Part shown: one piece after another, positions 26,808 to 35,830 of the stretch
Position numbering within the stretch: position 1 is the stretch's first letter
Layout: each line of letters begins with the position of its first letter
NCBI RefSeq assembly: GCF_032911225.1
Contig: NZ_CP136600.1
Span: 2,542,001 to 2,606,000, forward strand
DNA: 64,000 nt
Reading direction: 5' to 3'
Source of the DNA: Thalassotalea fonticola
GTDB taxonomy: Bacteria > Pseudomonadota > Gammaproteobacteria > Enterobacterales > Alteromonadaceae
The notes under the pieces: generated by a model
What the model saw: only the letters and a program-made list of their open reading frames with translations
Databases searched by the model: none
What the model was told of the DNA's origin: nothing
Made by a program: the position numbers and the translations under genes

Positions 26808-27515
26808 ATGAGTGCGTTACCTATCTTGATATTGCCAGGTACCTTGTGTACCCGGCTTATGTTTGAACAACAAATATCTTGCCTAAAAAAACACTGTGAC
26901 TCCGTTTCTGTAGTGCAGTTTACAGATGAAGCAAGTTTGGAAGAGATGGCCGCATCGGTTATTGCCGCCACTAAAAATCAACCGGCGGCGCTCATCGGCT
27001 TTTCTATGGGCGGTATTGTCGCCATGCAACTTGCCAGAACTCACCCACACTTGATTGGCAAACTGGCGTTAATAAATTCGAATAGCCATGCCGATTTACC
27101 TGAACGCAAGGCCGGCCGCGCAACGCAAATTCAACAAGCCCAAACAGGCAAGTTATCGACATTGATTGGCACCGACTTTATGCCTAATTATCTGTTTCAA
27201 CAGCAACAAAGCTACCGGCAACTCATTGTTGACATGGCATTATCATTAGGTGCAGACTGCTTTGCCGCTCAGGTAATGGCGCTAGAAGACAGAACAGACT
27301 CATTAACGGTTTTGCAACGACTCTGTGCTGATATTTTAATTATCGGTGGCCAACAAGATAAAATTTGCCCGCCAGCGCACCAGTTTGATATGCATACGGC
27401 GCTACCGAATAGCGATCTATTGCTACTTGGCCAGTGTGGTCATTTTTCTCCGTTAGAGCAGGCTGACAAAGTGTCCAATGCCTTAACTCAATGGTATTTG
27501 CAATCTGGTCGTTAA
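26808..27515 (+). CDS. Alpha/beta hydrolase
   Basis: 235 residues. Nucleophile S66 in G-F-S-M-G-G, an Asp in GGQQDKICPP and a His in GQCGHFSPLEQ complete the catalytic triad. It has an N-terminal LPGTLCT oxyanion-type loop. It is 17 bases downstream of the LacI gene and 31 before the aldolase. Possible roles are hydrolysis of an ester, lactone or beta-diketone intermediate. Substrate unknown. Confidence 0.82.
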   Translation: MSALPILILPGTLCTRLMFEQQISCLKKHCDSVSVVQFTDEASLEEMAASVIAATKNQPAALIGFSMGGIVAMQLARTHPHLIGKLALINSNSHADLPERKAGRATQIQQAQTGKLSTLIGTDFMPNYLFQQQQSYRQLIVDMALSLGADCFAAQVMALEDRTDSLTVLQRLCADILIIGGQQDKICPPAHQFDMHTALPNSDLLLLGQCGHFSPLEQADKVSNALTQWYLQSGR

Positions 27516-27546
27516 GTGCAAGCAACTAAATTTTAGGAATATTATC

Positions 27547-28314
27547 ATGAATTTAAAACAAGCCTTAGCGGCAAACAAGCCGTTACTGGGCACATTTATC
27601 AAAACGCCACATTTTCATAATACCGAAGTACTAGCCCACACTAAGCTAGATTTACTCTGCTTAGACGCCGAGCACGCGGCGTTTGATCGAGCCGATTTGG
27701 ATACTTGTATTTTGGCGGCAAAATCACAACAAATGCCCGTTGTCGTGCGTATTCCAAACAGCGAAAATGCCACTATATTAAATGCTCTGGATTTGGGCGC
27801 TGATGGCGTAGTATTACCGCATATTTTAAATGCCGAGCAAGCGCAACGTGTGGTTAAAAAGTGCTTTTTTGGCCCCGAGGGGAGAGGCTATGCTGGCTCT
27901 ACCCGTTTTGCCGGATACACCACTAGGAAATTACCAGAAAATTTAGCCGCTAATCAAACAGAAACTTGTGTGATAGCGCAAATTGAAGATATTGAGGCGG
28001 TCAACGACATTGATGCCATTTGCCAGGTAGACGGTATAGATTGCATTTTTATTGGACGTATGGATTTAACGGTGGCATTAAATCAAACCGATGCTGCTCA
28101 CCCGAGTGTTATTGAAGCGGTGCAAAAAGTGGTCGATGCCTGCAAAAAATATAACAAAACCTGTGGCATGTTTGTTGGTGATCTAACCGAGCTACCACAA
28201 TGGCTAGAACAAGGCGTCAGTCTTTATTTATTGGGCTCTGATCACAGTTTTCTATTGCAAGGTGCTCAGCAACTACAACAAACATTTCAACAGGCAACAA
28301 CGGCGTCCACTTAG
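27547..28314 (+). CDS. HpcH/HpaI family aldolase
   Basis: 255 residues, usual length for the class II pyruvate-dependent aldolases of this family. Family segments include LLCLDAEHAAFDR, VVRIPN, GADGVVLPHI, a metal-binding Glu in QIEDIEAV and Asp in FIGRMDL (the usual P-x-D is changed to R-M-D). These enzymes cleave 2-keto-3-deoxy or 4-hydroxy-2-oxo acids to pyruvate or oxaloacetate plus an aldehyde. It is last in the operon, fitting a final carbon-carbon cleavage step. Confidence 0.88.
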   Translation: MNLKQALAANKPLLGTFIKTPHFHNTEVLAHTKLDLLCLDAEHAAFDRADLDTCILAAKSQQMPVVVRIPNSENATILNALDLGADGVVLPHILNAEQAQRVVKKCFFGPEGRGYAGSTRFAGYTTRKLPENLAANQTETCVIAQIEDIEAVNDIDAICQVDGIDCIFIGRMDLTVALNQTDAAHPSVIEAVQKVVDACKKYNKTCGMFVGDLTELPQWLEQGVSLYLLGSDHSFLLQGAQQLQQTFQQATTAST

Positions 28315-28534
28315 AATATACCAAATTGAATAAATATCTGATCATTTTTGATGGCTAAAGAATTGTATGGAACAATTCTTCTTTGCGAAGCAGTTCTAAG
28401 AACCGAAGGAATGGATGCCTGAGATAAAACGAATAACTACTGCTTTATAAAATCCATAAGTACGTAAGCATGGATGCTGCAGGTAGAGCGAAGCAGGATG
28501 CCAAAGCCGAGAAAAACTACTTATAAATTTTTAA

Positions 28535-28582
28535 TTCACGGATGAATGAACTTAGAATTATCATGGATGATATAAATTCTGT
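28535..28582. repeat. Dispersed repeat related to the 10801 pair
   Basis: Contains ACTTAGAATT, then ATGGATGATATAAATTCTGT, in the same order as the reverse complement of the 10801-10902 units. The remainder of the 28315-28679 gap has further repeat-like pieces (for example AAGCATGGATGCTGC and TGGATGCC) and no gene that I see. Confidence 0.7.
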
Positions 28583-28679
28583 ATGCCTTGTAATTATCCA
28601 CTTTATCTCATAAAAAAAACCACATACTTAATCAAGTTGGTATTGCAGATAGCAGTACTTTCTATAGGCGTTTTGTCAG

Positions 28680-28714
28680 CATAATAAGAGCACTCATAGG
28701 GTGCTCTTATTATG
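28680..28714 (-). terminator. Hairpin after the minus-strand NTF2-like gene
   Basis: CATAATAAGAGCAC (28680-28693) pairs exactly with GTGCTCTTATTATG (28701-28714). T-rich but with no pure T-run, so it is a likely but not certain terminator. Confidence 0.6.
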
Positions 28715-28721
28715 CCTACAA

Positions 28722-29735
28722 CTAACGACGGGCTTTATTAAACTCTCTCATTCGCGCGAAAACATCCACGCCAAGCTGATGATACACATGCAGTAAATCA
28801 ACCAAGACCCAATTCTCTCTGAGCAAACCATTTTCACAGCGCCAAAAATCTAGGCTGCGCATGGTAATACTTTGATTTGATGGCGCGATCCCTAACCAAC
28901 CACCATGACTGATGGTCATTTTCATGCCCGGCCAGGCGGTAAAGCCAACATAATTACCATCAGCAAATAAATATCCTTGCTCAACATCGCCGATGCGATT
29001 AGGCATGGCGTTTAAGAATGGAATTTGATGCCAATTGCGAAAGCCCTGAATGCCCCGCCCGGTGCCGATACCGGAAGGACCATACCAGCTACAGCGCGGA
29101 TGCCAGTATTTATCAAGTTGCATGGCGGCAACCCCACCAACGGCATGTTCACCGAGCGCAACACACATATCATTAACCAATTGCGCGCTCGCCTGGGAAT
29201 TAATATCATCTCTTGGCATCATCAATAAACCATCTTGTGTGGCCGGCCCGGGTACATGCCATTCACGGCCTAAACTGGGTACCATAGGCCAGGCATTGGC
29301 TTGCATCATTAATTCAGGGATATCCCAAATCGCCTGCATTTCCACCACTTGATTATTTTCGATACGGAAGAATTCGTGGAAACGCATCGCAACCTGATGT
29401 CCTGTTGGCGGAATATCCAGCCAGTTTTTTTCAAAACTTCCAGTATAATAACCGCAACAGCCAAGCCAGTGACTGCCATCAGCGCTTTCCCCAGCCATTA
29501 CGATAGTTTCCCTACGCTCCAAATCGGGGATCGCTCGATAAAGCGGTAAATAAGCTTGCTCGAATAGCCCTTGAGCGCCAGCTAAGTCTTCAAATGGAAA
29601 GGCCAGTTTCACCTTGGCATCTTTTGCAAAAGCATGCTCGAGCTCACTACTGACGACAGTTTCATCAAAATCATACAAAGCATTACGTAATGGTTGTAAC
29701 AGTTGTTTATGGGCTAAATGGACATCTTGCGGCAT
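28722..29735 (-). CDS. Double-domain NTF2/SnoaL-like protein
   Basis: 337 residues from the ATG at 29735, chosen because AGGAGG lies seven bases upstream; an in-frame GTG 13 codons earlier lacks one. It is two NTF2-like modules in tandem: the first has WLDIPPTGHQVAMRF and the second WYGPSGIGTGRGIQGFR plus GGWLGIAPSN, RSLDFWRC and ENWVLVDLLH. The GWLG-(I/L)-P and R..D(I/F)WR elements recur in both halves, indicating internal duplication. NTF2-like enzymes act as isomerases, lyases, hydrolases or cyclases. It is transcribed divergently from the next paralogue through a palindromic operator-promoter. Reaction unknown. Confidence 0.8.
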   Translation of the reverse strand: MPQDVHLAHKQLLQPLRNALYDFDETVVSSELEHAFAKDAKVKLAFPFEDLAGAQGLFEQAYLPLYRAIPDLERRETIVMAGESADGSHWLGCCGYYTGSFEKNWLDIPPTGHQVAMRFHEFFRIENNQVVEMQAIWDIPELMMQANAWPMVPSLGREWHVPGPATQDGLLMMPRDDINSQASAQLVNDMCVALGEHAVGGVAAMQLDKYWHPRCSWYGPSGIGTGRGIQGFRNWHQIPFLNAMPNRIGDVEQGYLFADGNYVGFTAWPGMKMTISHGGWLGIAPSNQSITMRSLDFWRCENGLLRENWVLVDLLHVYHQLGVDVFARMREFNKARR

Positions 29736-29817
29736 TGCTAACCTCCTGTTTGGCTGTCGTGCATCGTTTGACACAACAGAGTTTATAGTTTTTTTAATTT
29801 AGTTTATATTACCACCA

Positions 29818-29833
29818 TTGACTTCGAAGTCAA
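29818..29833. promoter_or_regulatory. Operator palindrome forming both -35 boxes of a divergent promoter
   Basis: TTGACTTCGAAGTCAA is a perfect 16-bp palindrome. On the plus strand its TTGACT is followed by 17 bases and TATTCT (29841-29846); on the minus strand its TTGACT is followed by 16 bases and TAATAT. The two divergent NTF2-like genes therefore appear to share one palindrome as -35 element and operator. Confidence 0.7.
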
Positions 29834-29905
29834 ACAGTATTATTCTGCAAAAAACTTATGATAAATAAATGACCATATCCACGTTTAACCTTTGGAGGAA
29901 ATGTT

Positions 29906-30874
29906 ATGCAAACCATTACTGATCAGCTGTATCAGCAACTTAAAGCTGCCCCCGAGCAACTACAAAATTTTATTCATGACGATATCAATTGGCATGTAAG
30001 TGCGCCGATAAATGATCTTCTAGGCAAAGATGATCTTATCTGCAAATTCTGGCTGCCACTTACGCAAGCATTACCCGACATTGAAAGAAAACCATTTATC
30101 AATATAGAAAGCGATTACCAAGGCAGCGCATGGGTGGCAAGTACTGGTTATTTTGTTGGTACGTTTACCAACGATTTATTGGGCATTCCAGCGACAAATA
30201 GGACCTTGTACTTACGTTACACTGAACTAGTACAACTTGAAGATGATAAAATCAAAGAATGTTTTATTATTCTAGATTTTCTTGATGCCATGAACCAAGC
30301 TGGTGTTAATCCACTAAGGAAAAGTTTAGGGCATGCCGGCTTAGTTATGCCGCCATCAACAATGGATGGATTATCAAGAGAGAATGTAACCATAGCAGAG
30401 TCTAAAAAATCTCAGCAACTTGTTGTTGACATGTTAGAAGAGTTAGGTCGATTTGATGGTAAATCGCTGGAAAGTATGAAATTACAAAACTATTGGCACA
30501 ACGATTTTATGTGGTATGGGCCAGCAGGTATTGGAACCACTCGCGGTATTGATGGCTTTAGAGCAAACCATCAGGGTCCTTTTGTCTTTAGTTTTCCAGA
30601 TCGTAGTGTTGATCATAAAGCGACATTGATAGCTGATGGTAACTATGTTGCAACAGGCGGCTGGCCGCATATGCATGGTACTCACTCAGTTGGTGGTTGG
30701 TTAGGTTTACCACCATGTAATAAAGAATTATCACTTCGAGTGATGGATATTTGGCGCCGAGAAGGTGAACATTTAAAAGAGAACTGGGTTGCAATTGATA
30801 TTATCGATATGTGTAAGCAAATGGGCTTAGATGTATTTGCGATGATGAAGCAACAATTTACTGGAAAAATCTAA
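29906..30874 (+). CDS. Double-domain NTF2/SnoaL-like protein
   Basis: 322 residues, paralogue of the gene at 28722-29735. The first half ends in LDFLDAMNQAGVNPLR, and the second has WYGPAGIGTTRGIDGFR, GGWLGLPPCN, MDIWRREG and ENWVAIDIID. The GWLG-L-P, R-x-x-D-I-W-R and E-N-W-V-x-I-D series is shared with its divergent neighbour and the gene at 30952. A GGAGG ribosome binding site lies just upstream. Cytoplasmic (no signal peptide). A terminator hairpin separates it from the convergent paralogue. Confidence 0.82.
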   Translation: MQTITDQLYQQLKAAPEQLQNFIHDDINWHVSAPINDLLGKDDLICKFWLPLTQALPDIERKPFINIESDYQGSAWVASTGYFVGTFTNDLLGIPATNRTLYLRYTELVQLEDDKIKECFIILDFLDAMNQAGVNPLRKSLGHAGLVMPPSTMDGLSRENVTIAESKKSQQLVVDMLEELGRFDGKSLESMKLQNYWHNDFMWYGPAGIGTTRGIDGFRANHQGPFVFSFPDRSVDHKATLIADGNYVATGGWPHMHGTHSVGGWLGLPPCNKELSLRVMDIWRREGEHLKENWVAIDIIDMCKQMGLDVFAMMKQQFTGKI

Positions 30875-30898
30875 TTCCGCATTACACACATATTCATT

Positions 30899-30931
30899 AA
30901 AAGGGGAAGCAAGTTGCTTCCCCTTTTTACT
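30899..30931. terminator. Bidirectional terminator between convergent NTF2-like genes
   Basis: AAAAGGGGAAGCAA pairs with TTGCTTCCCCTTTT around a tiny loop, with T-runs on both strands. Confidence 0.9.
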
Positions 30932-30951
30932 GCACAAATAAATGACTAGCA

Positions 30952-31962
30952 CTAGACTGGATTCTGTAACAAACGATTTCGTTCAAGAATATCTAAACCT
31001 TGCTGTTTTAACCAGTAAGGTAAATCAATCAATACCCAGTTTTCCATCAATTTATCGCCTTCACGGCGGTACACATCTACTACCCGCATATCGGCACGTA
31101 CATCACCGCCAGGTAGACCGAGAAAACCACCAATCGGCGTATTGGTTAAGTTTGGCCAGCCAAAGAAACACGCATAGTTACCCTCGGCATAACGACAAAT
31201 ATGACCATTAAACACTTTATCCTTCAGCCCTTGTCTGAACGGATATGAATGCTGTTCTTGAAATTTGGGGATGGTATAAGTAGCTCCAATACCAGCGGGG
31301 CCATACCAAACCATATCTTTGGCCCAGGTCTTTTCGAGTATTTCTGGCGGATAAGTGTCATTTGCGGTTTCGTTTAACTTGCCAAGATCAACCATCAATT
31401 GATTAATCAATGCTAAAGTCTTCTCGCCTTCAGCAGGATCGATATCTTGCATTTGAATACCATCATGGGTACGTGGGCCAGGGTAAATGAATGAATGCCC
31501 TGTTGATTGTGGAAGTGGGTTGATGCCTACTTGATTCATTAGCCCAATGATATCGATAAAGAAACCTGAACGGATAATTTTGCCATTTTTAATACTGTTA
31601 AAGTCAGCATAACGGATCATCGCGACCCTACCTGAGCGTGGTATTCCCAGCCAATCTTGATCAAACTGCACCATGAAATGCCCCATACTGGTAACCCAGT
31701 GTGCGCCATCGTTAGCACTAGTTCCTGCCATAAAGACATCCTGACGACGCTGTACATTTTTGAATGCTTGCAAAAATGGTTGCCAAAATGTTTGGTTAAC
31801 TGCTGCTGGCCCTTTTTGCTCATTAAATGGATGAACACCATACCATTGGCAATCATCGCTCATGTACTGGCTCAATACCGCACCAGTCGTGTCGGAATTA
31901 GCCTGCTCCAATGCATGATAATAGGCCTGTATTAGCTCTTTGTTTTGTTGTTCAATCGTCAT
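30952..31962 (-). CDS. Double-domain NTF2/SnoaL-like protein
   Basis: 336 residues from the ATG at 31962, which has GGAG six bases upstream; the frame extends further but lacks a binding site there. The two NTF2-like halves carry WLGIPRSGRVAMIRY and DIIGLMNQVGINPL (first) and WYGPAGIGATYTI, GGFLGLPGGD, RVVDVYRREG and ENWVLIDLPY (second). Third paralogue of the set, convergent with the second. A partial operator-like site (TGCATTTGAAGTCA at 32000-32013, 11 of 14 matches) lies upstream. Likely enzymatic role in the island's pathway; reaction unknown. Confidence 0.8.
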   Translation of the reverse strand: MTIEQQNKELIQAYYHALEQANSDTTGAVLSQYMSDDCQWYGVHPFNEQKGPAAVNQTFWQPFLQAFKNVQRRQDVFMAGTSANDGAHWVTSMGHFMVQFDQDWLGIPRSGRVAMIRYADFNSIKNGKIIRSGFFIDIIGLMNQVGINPLPQSTGHSFIYPGPRTHDGIQMQDIDPAEGEKTLALINQLMVDLGKLNETANDTYPPEILEKTWAKDMVWYGPAGIGATYTIPKFQEQHSYPFRQGLKDKVFNGHICRYAEGNYACFFGWPNLTNTPIGGFLGLPGGDVRADMRVVDVYRREGDKLMENWVLIDLPYWLKQQGLDILERNRLLQNPV

Positions 31963-31999
31963 ATCTGCTCCACCGCTGTTTAAAATAACACCATTTATT

Positions 32000-32013
32000 T
32001 GCATTTGAAGTCA
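32000..32013. promoter_or_regulatory. Degenerate operator-like site before the minus-strand NTF2-like gene
   Basis: TGCATTTGAAGTCA keeps the right half-site GAAGTCA but has lost the central CG. Tentative. Confidence 0.3.
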
Positions 32014-32139
32014 TTTATAAATTTAATTAATAATAGCTTAATTATTACTTAGACTAGCAAATTGTCGCTATATTTCCGTAATTTAATAAAATTAGCAAAT
32101 ATCTTCTTTCAAATAATTTTAAACAATGCTATTGTTAAA

Positions 32140-32172
32140 TGACTCCGAAGTCAAACTGTATTGCACTATAAT
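32140..32172 (+). promoter_or_regulatory. Operator and -10 box of the symporter operon
   Basis: TGACTCCGAAGTCA (32140-32153) differs from the consensus at one position, and TATAAT follows at 32167-32172. The operator covers the -35 region, so bound repressor would block RNA polymerase. Confidence 0.65.
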
Positions 32173-32221
32173 GTAACTTGTGCAATCTGACATTAGCCAA
32201 AAACGATAAGAGATATTTTAT

Positions 32222-33832
32222 ATGACTGAATTTGGAACCCTGAATTGGACTATTTTAATTGTCTATATACTGGCAAACTTATTACTTGGATTTGTTATCA
32301 GTAAAAAAGTGAGCACAGCAGATGATTTCTATTTAGGACAAAAGCAAACCCCATGGTGGGCGATAGGTATCTCAGTTATAGCCACTTATGTCAGTGCCAT
32401 GACATTTCTCGGCGCTCCGGCCTGGGCATACAAAGACGGCTTGTCGGTTATTGCCATTCATTTAAACTATCCGTTAGTGATCATCGCGGTGATCACCTTT
32501 TTCTTCCCGTTCTTTTATAACGCCGGTGTTGCGTCAATATATGAATACCAGGAAAAACGCTTTGGCAAAAAAGCCCGAGGTCTGGTTTCCGGGATCTGGC
32601 TAATTTCACAAACGATGAGTTCAGCGGCGGTATTGTACGCAACGTCTCTGGTACTCAGTTTTATCACCGGCATCCCGGTTGTCACCGCCATTATAATAGT
32701 AACAGTAATTGCGTTGATCTATACCGTAATGGGGGGCATAACTGCGGTAATTTGGACCGATGTTATCCAATCGGGGATTTTGTTTATCGGTGCAGGCATC
32801 ATTATGTATGCATTGATCGAGAATATGGACACATCAGTAATGGATACCTTAGCGATATTAAAGGAGCAAGGTAAAACCAACCCGTTGAACTTCGATTTGG
32901 ACTTTACTAATGTGACCACAGTGTGGTCAGGTGTTTTGGCGATGAGTCTCTATCACATCACAGTGTACGGTACCAATCAGATGATGGTACAGCGCACTCT
33001 TGCCGCGAAAAACATCGGCGATGCCAAAAAATCTTATTTGCTGATGGGCTTCCTGGCATTTTTTGTTTACTTCTTCTTTATCATTATGGGGATCCTGTTT
33101 TATAGCTACTATCAGGGCAAGCCGTTTGAGAACGAGAACACCATCATTCTTGAATTTGCGGCTGATTATGGCATGCCAGGATTAATGGGTATTATCGCCG
33201 CTGCCGTGATGGCGGCTTCGATGTCAAGTTTAGACTCGGCATTCAACTCGTTATCAACCGTATCCACCATAGATTTTTACAAAAAGTACTTTAAGCCTGA
33301 CGAAACAGAGGTACATTATTTAAATGTATCGCGAATATTTACCGTGATCTGGGCAGCTATCATCATTTTCCCAGCCATTTTGTACCATTTACATAGTACC
33401 GGCTCTATTTTAGAAGTATTAAGCAAGGTCGGCTCTTACTTTGTCGGCGCACAGCTAGGTATGTTTGGCTTAGGATTTTTCTCCAAGCACGCTAGCGAGA
33501 GAGGATTATTAGTGGGTACTTTTGTTGGCGTAATTGCCGTTGCCTATACAGCACTTTATACCGATGTTGCCTGGCCATGGTACGCAGCAATTGGCGCTAC
33601 GATAAACGTAGTGGTAACCATCATCGCCAGTATAGCCATTGACGGTAAGCAGGAAAATTATTCTCCATATACCGTCAAAGGTCAGATTCAGGCTTTTGCT
33701 GACGGTAATAAAGCGACGAAAGAAAATGGCTGGTACTTAGTGCCGGGTAAGGTCGACAAGGTGTGCTATGCATTGTTTGCTTTCTTTATTTTCACACTAA
33801 TTTTCTTATTCTCCTTTGAGCAATTTATTTAA
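32222..33832 (+). CDS. Sodium:solute symporter (SSS family)
   Basis: 536 residues with about 13 membrane segments. The family signature YVSAMTFLGAPAWAYKDG occupies about residues 59-76, and AAAVMAASMSSLDSAFNS (about 330) is the sodium-site region typical of SLC5-type transporters. It imports an organic solute with sodium across the inner membrane. It heads an operon with two NTF2-like genes and an amidohydrolase (17-, -8- and 6-base gaps) under a perfect-fit operator, so the imported solute is likely the pathway substrate. Substrate unknown. Confidence 0.9.
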   Translation: MTEFGTLNWTILIVYILANLLLGFVISKKVSTADDFYLGQKQTPWWAIGISVIATYVSAMTFLGAPAWAYKDGLSVIAIHLNYPLVIIAVITFFFPFFYNAGVASIYEYQEKRFGKKARGLVSGIWLISQTMSSAAVLYATSLVLSFITGIPVVTAIIIVTVIALIYTVMGGITAVIWTDVIQSGILFIGAGIIMYALIENMDTSVMDTLAILKEQGKTNPLNFDLDFTNVTTVWSGVLAMSLYHITVYGTNQMMVQRTLAAKNIGDAKKSYLLMGFLAFFVYFFFIIMGILFYSYYQGKPFENENTIILEFAADYGMPGLMGIIAAAVMAASMSSLDSAFNSLSTVSTIDFYKKYFKPDETEVHYLNVSRIFTVIWAAIIIFPAILYHLHSTGSILEVLSKVGSYFVGAQLGMFGLGFFSKHASERGLLVGTFVGVIAVAYTALYTDVAWPWYAAIGATINVVVTIIASIAIDGKQENYSPYTVKGQIQAFADGNKATKENGWYLVPGKVDKVCYALFAFFIFTLIFLFSFEQFI

Positions 33833-33849
33833 CAGTACGGGTAACAATT

Positions 33850-34968
33850 ATGAGTTCAGAACGTATTAAATCTATCAGCCAGATCCATTGGCAACCACTG
33901 ACTAAGTTATTGCAGCCCACAGGCAAGAAGCAGCAACAACTATCCGGATTCGATGATGAATTTATCGATATAGTTGATTATATTATTCGCATCACTCACC
34001 GGATATGGGAACAAAAAAATGTTGGCCTGTGTTATCAGTACTATGCGGATATTTGTCCGGTATTTACCTTAGGCGGTTACTTTGAGTGCGTTGAACAAGT
34101 GGTGCAAAATACCCTAAAAACCATCGCCGCATTTCCTGATCGTAGTTTGATAGGTGAAAATGTTATTTGGAAAGAAGAGAGTGATGGCAGCTATTATTCA
34201 TCGCATTTGATCACCAGTATTATGACCAATACCGGCAATTCCGAGTTTGGCGCTGCTACCAATAAAACAGGCCGGGTAACCACTATTGCCGATTGTGTCT
34301 GCTTTGAAAATAAGATCATCAAAGAATGGCTGGTACGAGATAATAGCTTTTTGATCAGCCAGTTGGGCATAGATCTTATCGATGCCGCTATCAGCTTTGC
34401 GCAACTTGTCCCGGATCCACATTTTAATGTCTGGTTTGATGAGGAATACCAGAGAGTGCGTGAAACCAAGCATCGCGCCAACATAGCATTAACTACTGAA
34501 AACTGGACTACAGAAAATTTCGTCCAGTCATGGGTACAAACTTTGTTTAATCAAAAACAATTTTCCAATTTGAATGACTTTTACCACGTTGCCGCCTCGC
34601 ATCAATGGCCTGGCGGAAGGATAGCAACAGGGCTGGCACAAGTAAGTGGCACCCTGATCCAATGGCTAGCTCAATGCCCTGATGCGAAAATGACCGTTGA
34701 TCACCTTGCTGTTGTGGGCTTTAATGAAGACACCATTGATATTGCTGTTCGTTGGTCAATTGCAGGTACTTATTCGCCACAAAATGAGCGTTTGGCTCAG
34801 CTTAAGGACGAGCGCTTTTTTGTGCTTGGCGCCTCACATCTGCGAGTAAAAAACCAGAAAATTGTGAAAGAAGTAACAGTCTTTGATGAAATATCGCTAT
34901 ACGCTAACTTGATCCGCCAATCAGGATGTAATTTACCGTTAGCAGACAAGGAGCCTAGCAATGTTTAA
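33850..34968 (+). CDS. NTF2/SnoaL-like protein, diverged
   Basis: 372 residues. Two NTF2-like modules can be made out: residues about 40-190 (CYQYYADICPVFTLGG, VQNTLKTIAAFPDR, DCVCFENKIIKEWLVRDN) and about 215-355 (WVQTLFNQKQF..., VAVVGFNED-type strand, VKNQKIVKEVTVFDE). It lacks the WYGPAGIG and GWLGLP motifs of the three paralogues. Its end overlaps the start of the next gene by eight bases, so the pair are translationally coupled. Function unknown. Confidence 0.7.
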   Translation: MSSERIKSISQIHWQPLTKLLQPTGKKQQQLSGFDDEFIDIVDYIIRITHRIWEQKNVGLCYQYYADICPVFTLGGYFECVEQVVQNTLKTIAAFPDRSLIGENVIWKEESDGSYYSSHLITSIMTNTGNSEFGAATNKTGRVTTIADCVCFENKIIKEWLVRDNSFLISQLGIDLIDAAISFAQLVPDPHFNVWFDEEYQRVRETKHRANIALTTENWTTENFVQSWVQTLFNQKQFSNLNDFYHVAASHQWPGGRIATGLAQVSGTLIQWLAQCPDAKMTVDHLAVVGFNEDTIDIAVRWSIAGTYSPQNERLAQLKDERFFVLGASHLRVKNQKIVKEVTVFDEISLYANLIRQSGCNLPLADKEPSNV

Positions 34969-35824
34969 TAAATTAATTGAGCTTTACACTAAGGGAGATT
35001 TAGCCCAGCTTTCATCCAGTATTTTACATAGTACGGCATGGCAGCAGCACGACTTTACCGCTTATGGCAATATGCAAATAGAAAACCTTTGGCTAAAGAG
35101 TCTGGAACAATTTGGTTTCTTGCCGTTAGCAGAGCAGCAAACCGTGCAAGGTGATGGTTTTAGCGCCCTGTATTTTGAATTATCGGTTGAAAATCAACAG
35201 TATAGCTTAGCGGTTTCGTTCTTTTTTGAACACAATGAGCAGCATATCAAAAGACTGCGCTGCATAGTTGATACCTTGGCGCTAGCAAAATTACAACAAA
35301 ACGAGGGCAAACAGATACAGGAGCTGTTACCGACTCCAGATCCGTTATTGCTGAGTCAGTTTGATCACCAGTTACACCCACAAAGTTATCACGCCACGCC
35401 GAAAGATGTTTGTGATTTACCTAAGGACATTGACAACATAATGAGTCAATGGTGGAACATTTGGCAAGAAAAACAATTGGCAAGTTTTGCCAGCTTATAT
35501 AATGACGATTCGCAGATAAAGCTTGCTGGCTCAGCTACCAGTTGCGGCTTTCATCAGTTGCGAAGTTTTCATTTAAAACTTCATAATCGCTTAAACCGAA
35601 GTTATTGCCAGTTGGAAAATATATGTTATGACTCTGAGCAAAATACCCTTGCCATACTTTGGCATATTGACGGTGATTACCTAGATGTTGGGGCGACCAA
35701 ACGCGTTCGAATTCCAATGATGTCGTTTTTGACCATTGAAGATAATAAAATTGTCAAGGAGCAACTTCAGGTTGACTGGCTGTCGTTTACTAAACGCTTC
35801 CAGTTACATACTGCAATTATCTAA
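34961..35824 (+). CDS. NTF2/SnoaL-like protein, diverged
   Basis: 287 residues. The C-terminal half (about 150-285) shows an NTF2-like pattern (WWNIWQEKQLASFASLYNDDS..., SFLTIEDNKIVKEQLQVDWLSF). The N-terminal half is weaker but has a matching YFELSVENQQYS strand region. It overlaps the previous gene by eight bases and has AAGGAG upstream of its ATG. Likely a partner subunit or related enzyme of the 33850 protein; unproven. Confidence 0.65.
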   Translation: MFNKLIELYTKGDLAQLSSSILHSTAWQQHDFTAYGNMQIENLWLKSLEQFGFLPLAEQQTVQGDGFSALYFELSVENQQYSLAVSFFFEHNEQHIKRLRCIVDTLALAKLQQNEGKQIQELLPTPDPLLLSQFDHQLHPQSYHATPKDVCDLPKDIDNIMSQWWNIWQEKQLASFASLYNDDSQIKLAGSATSCGFHQLRSFHLKLHNRLNRSYCQLENICYDSEQNTLAILWHIDGDYLDVGATKRVRIPMMSFLTIEDNKIVKEQLQVDWLSFTKRFQLHTAII

Positions 35825-35830
35825 CACTCC

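Noticed and set aside
22593..28314. Dihydroxypropanesulfonate (hps) degradation cluster
   Set aside because: Only the HisD-type protein resembles HpsN. I recognise no sulfolactate lyase or other hps partner, and the NTF2-like set has no place in that route.
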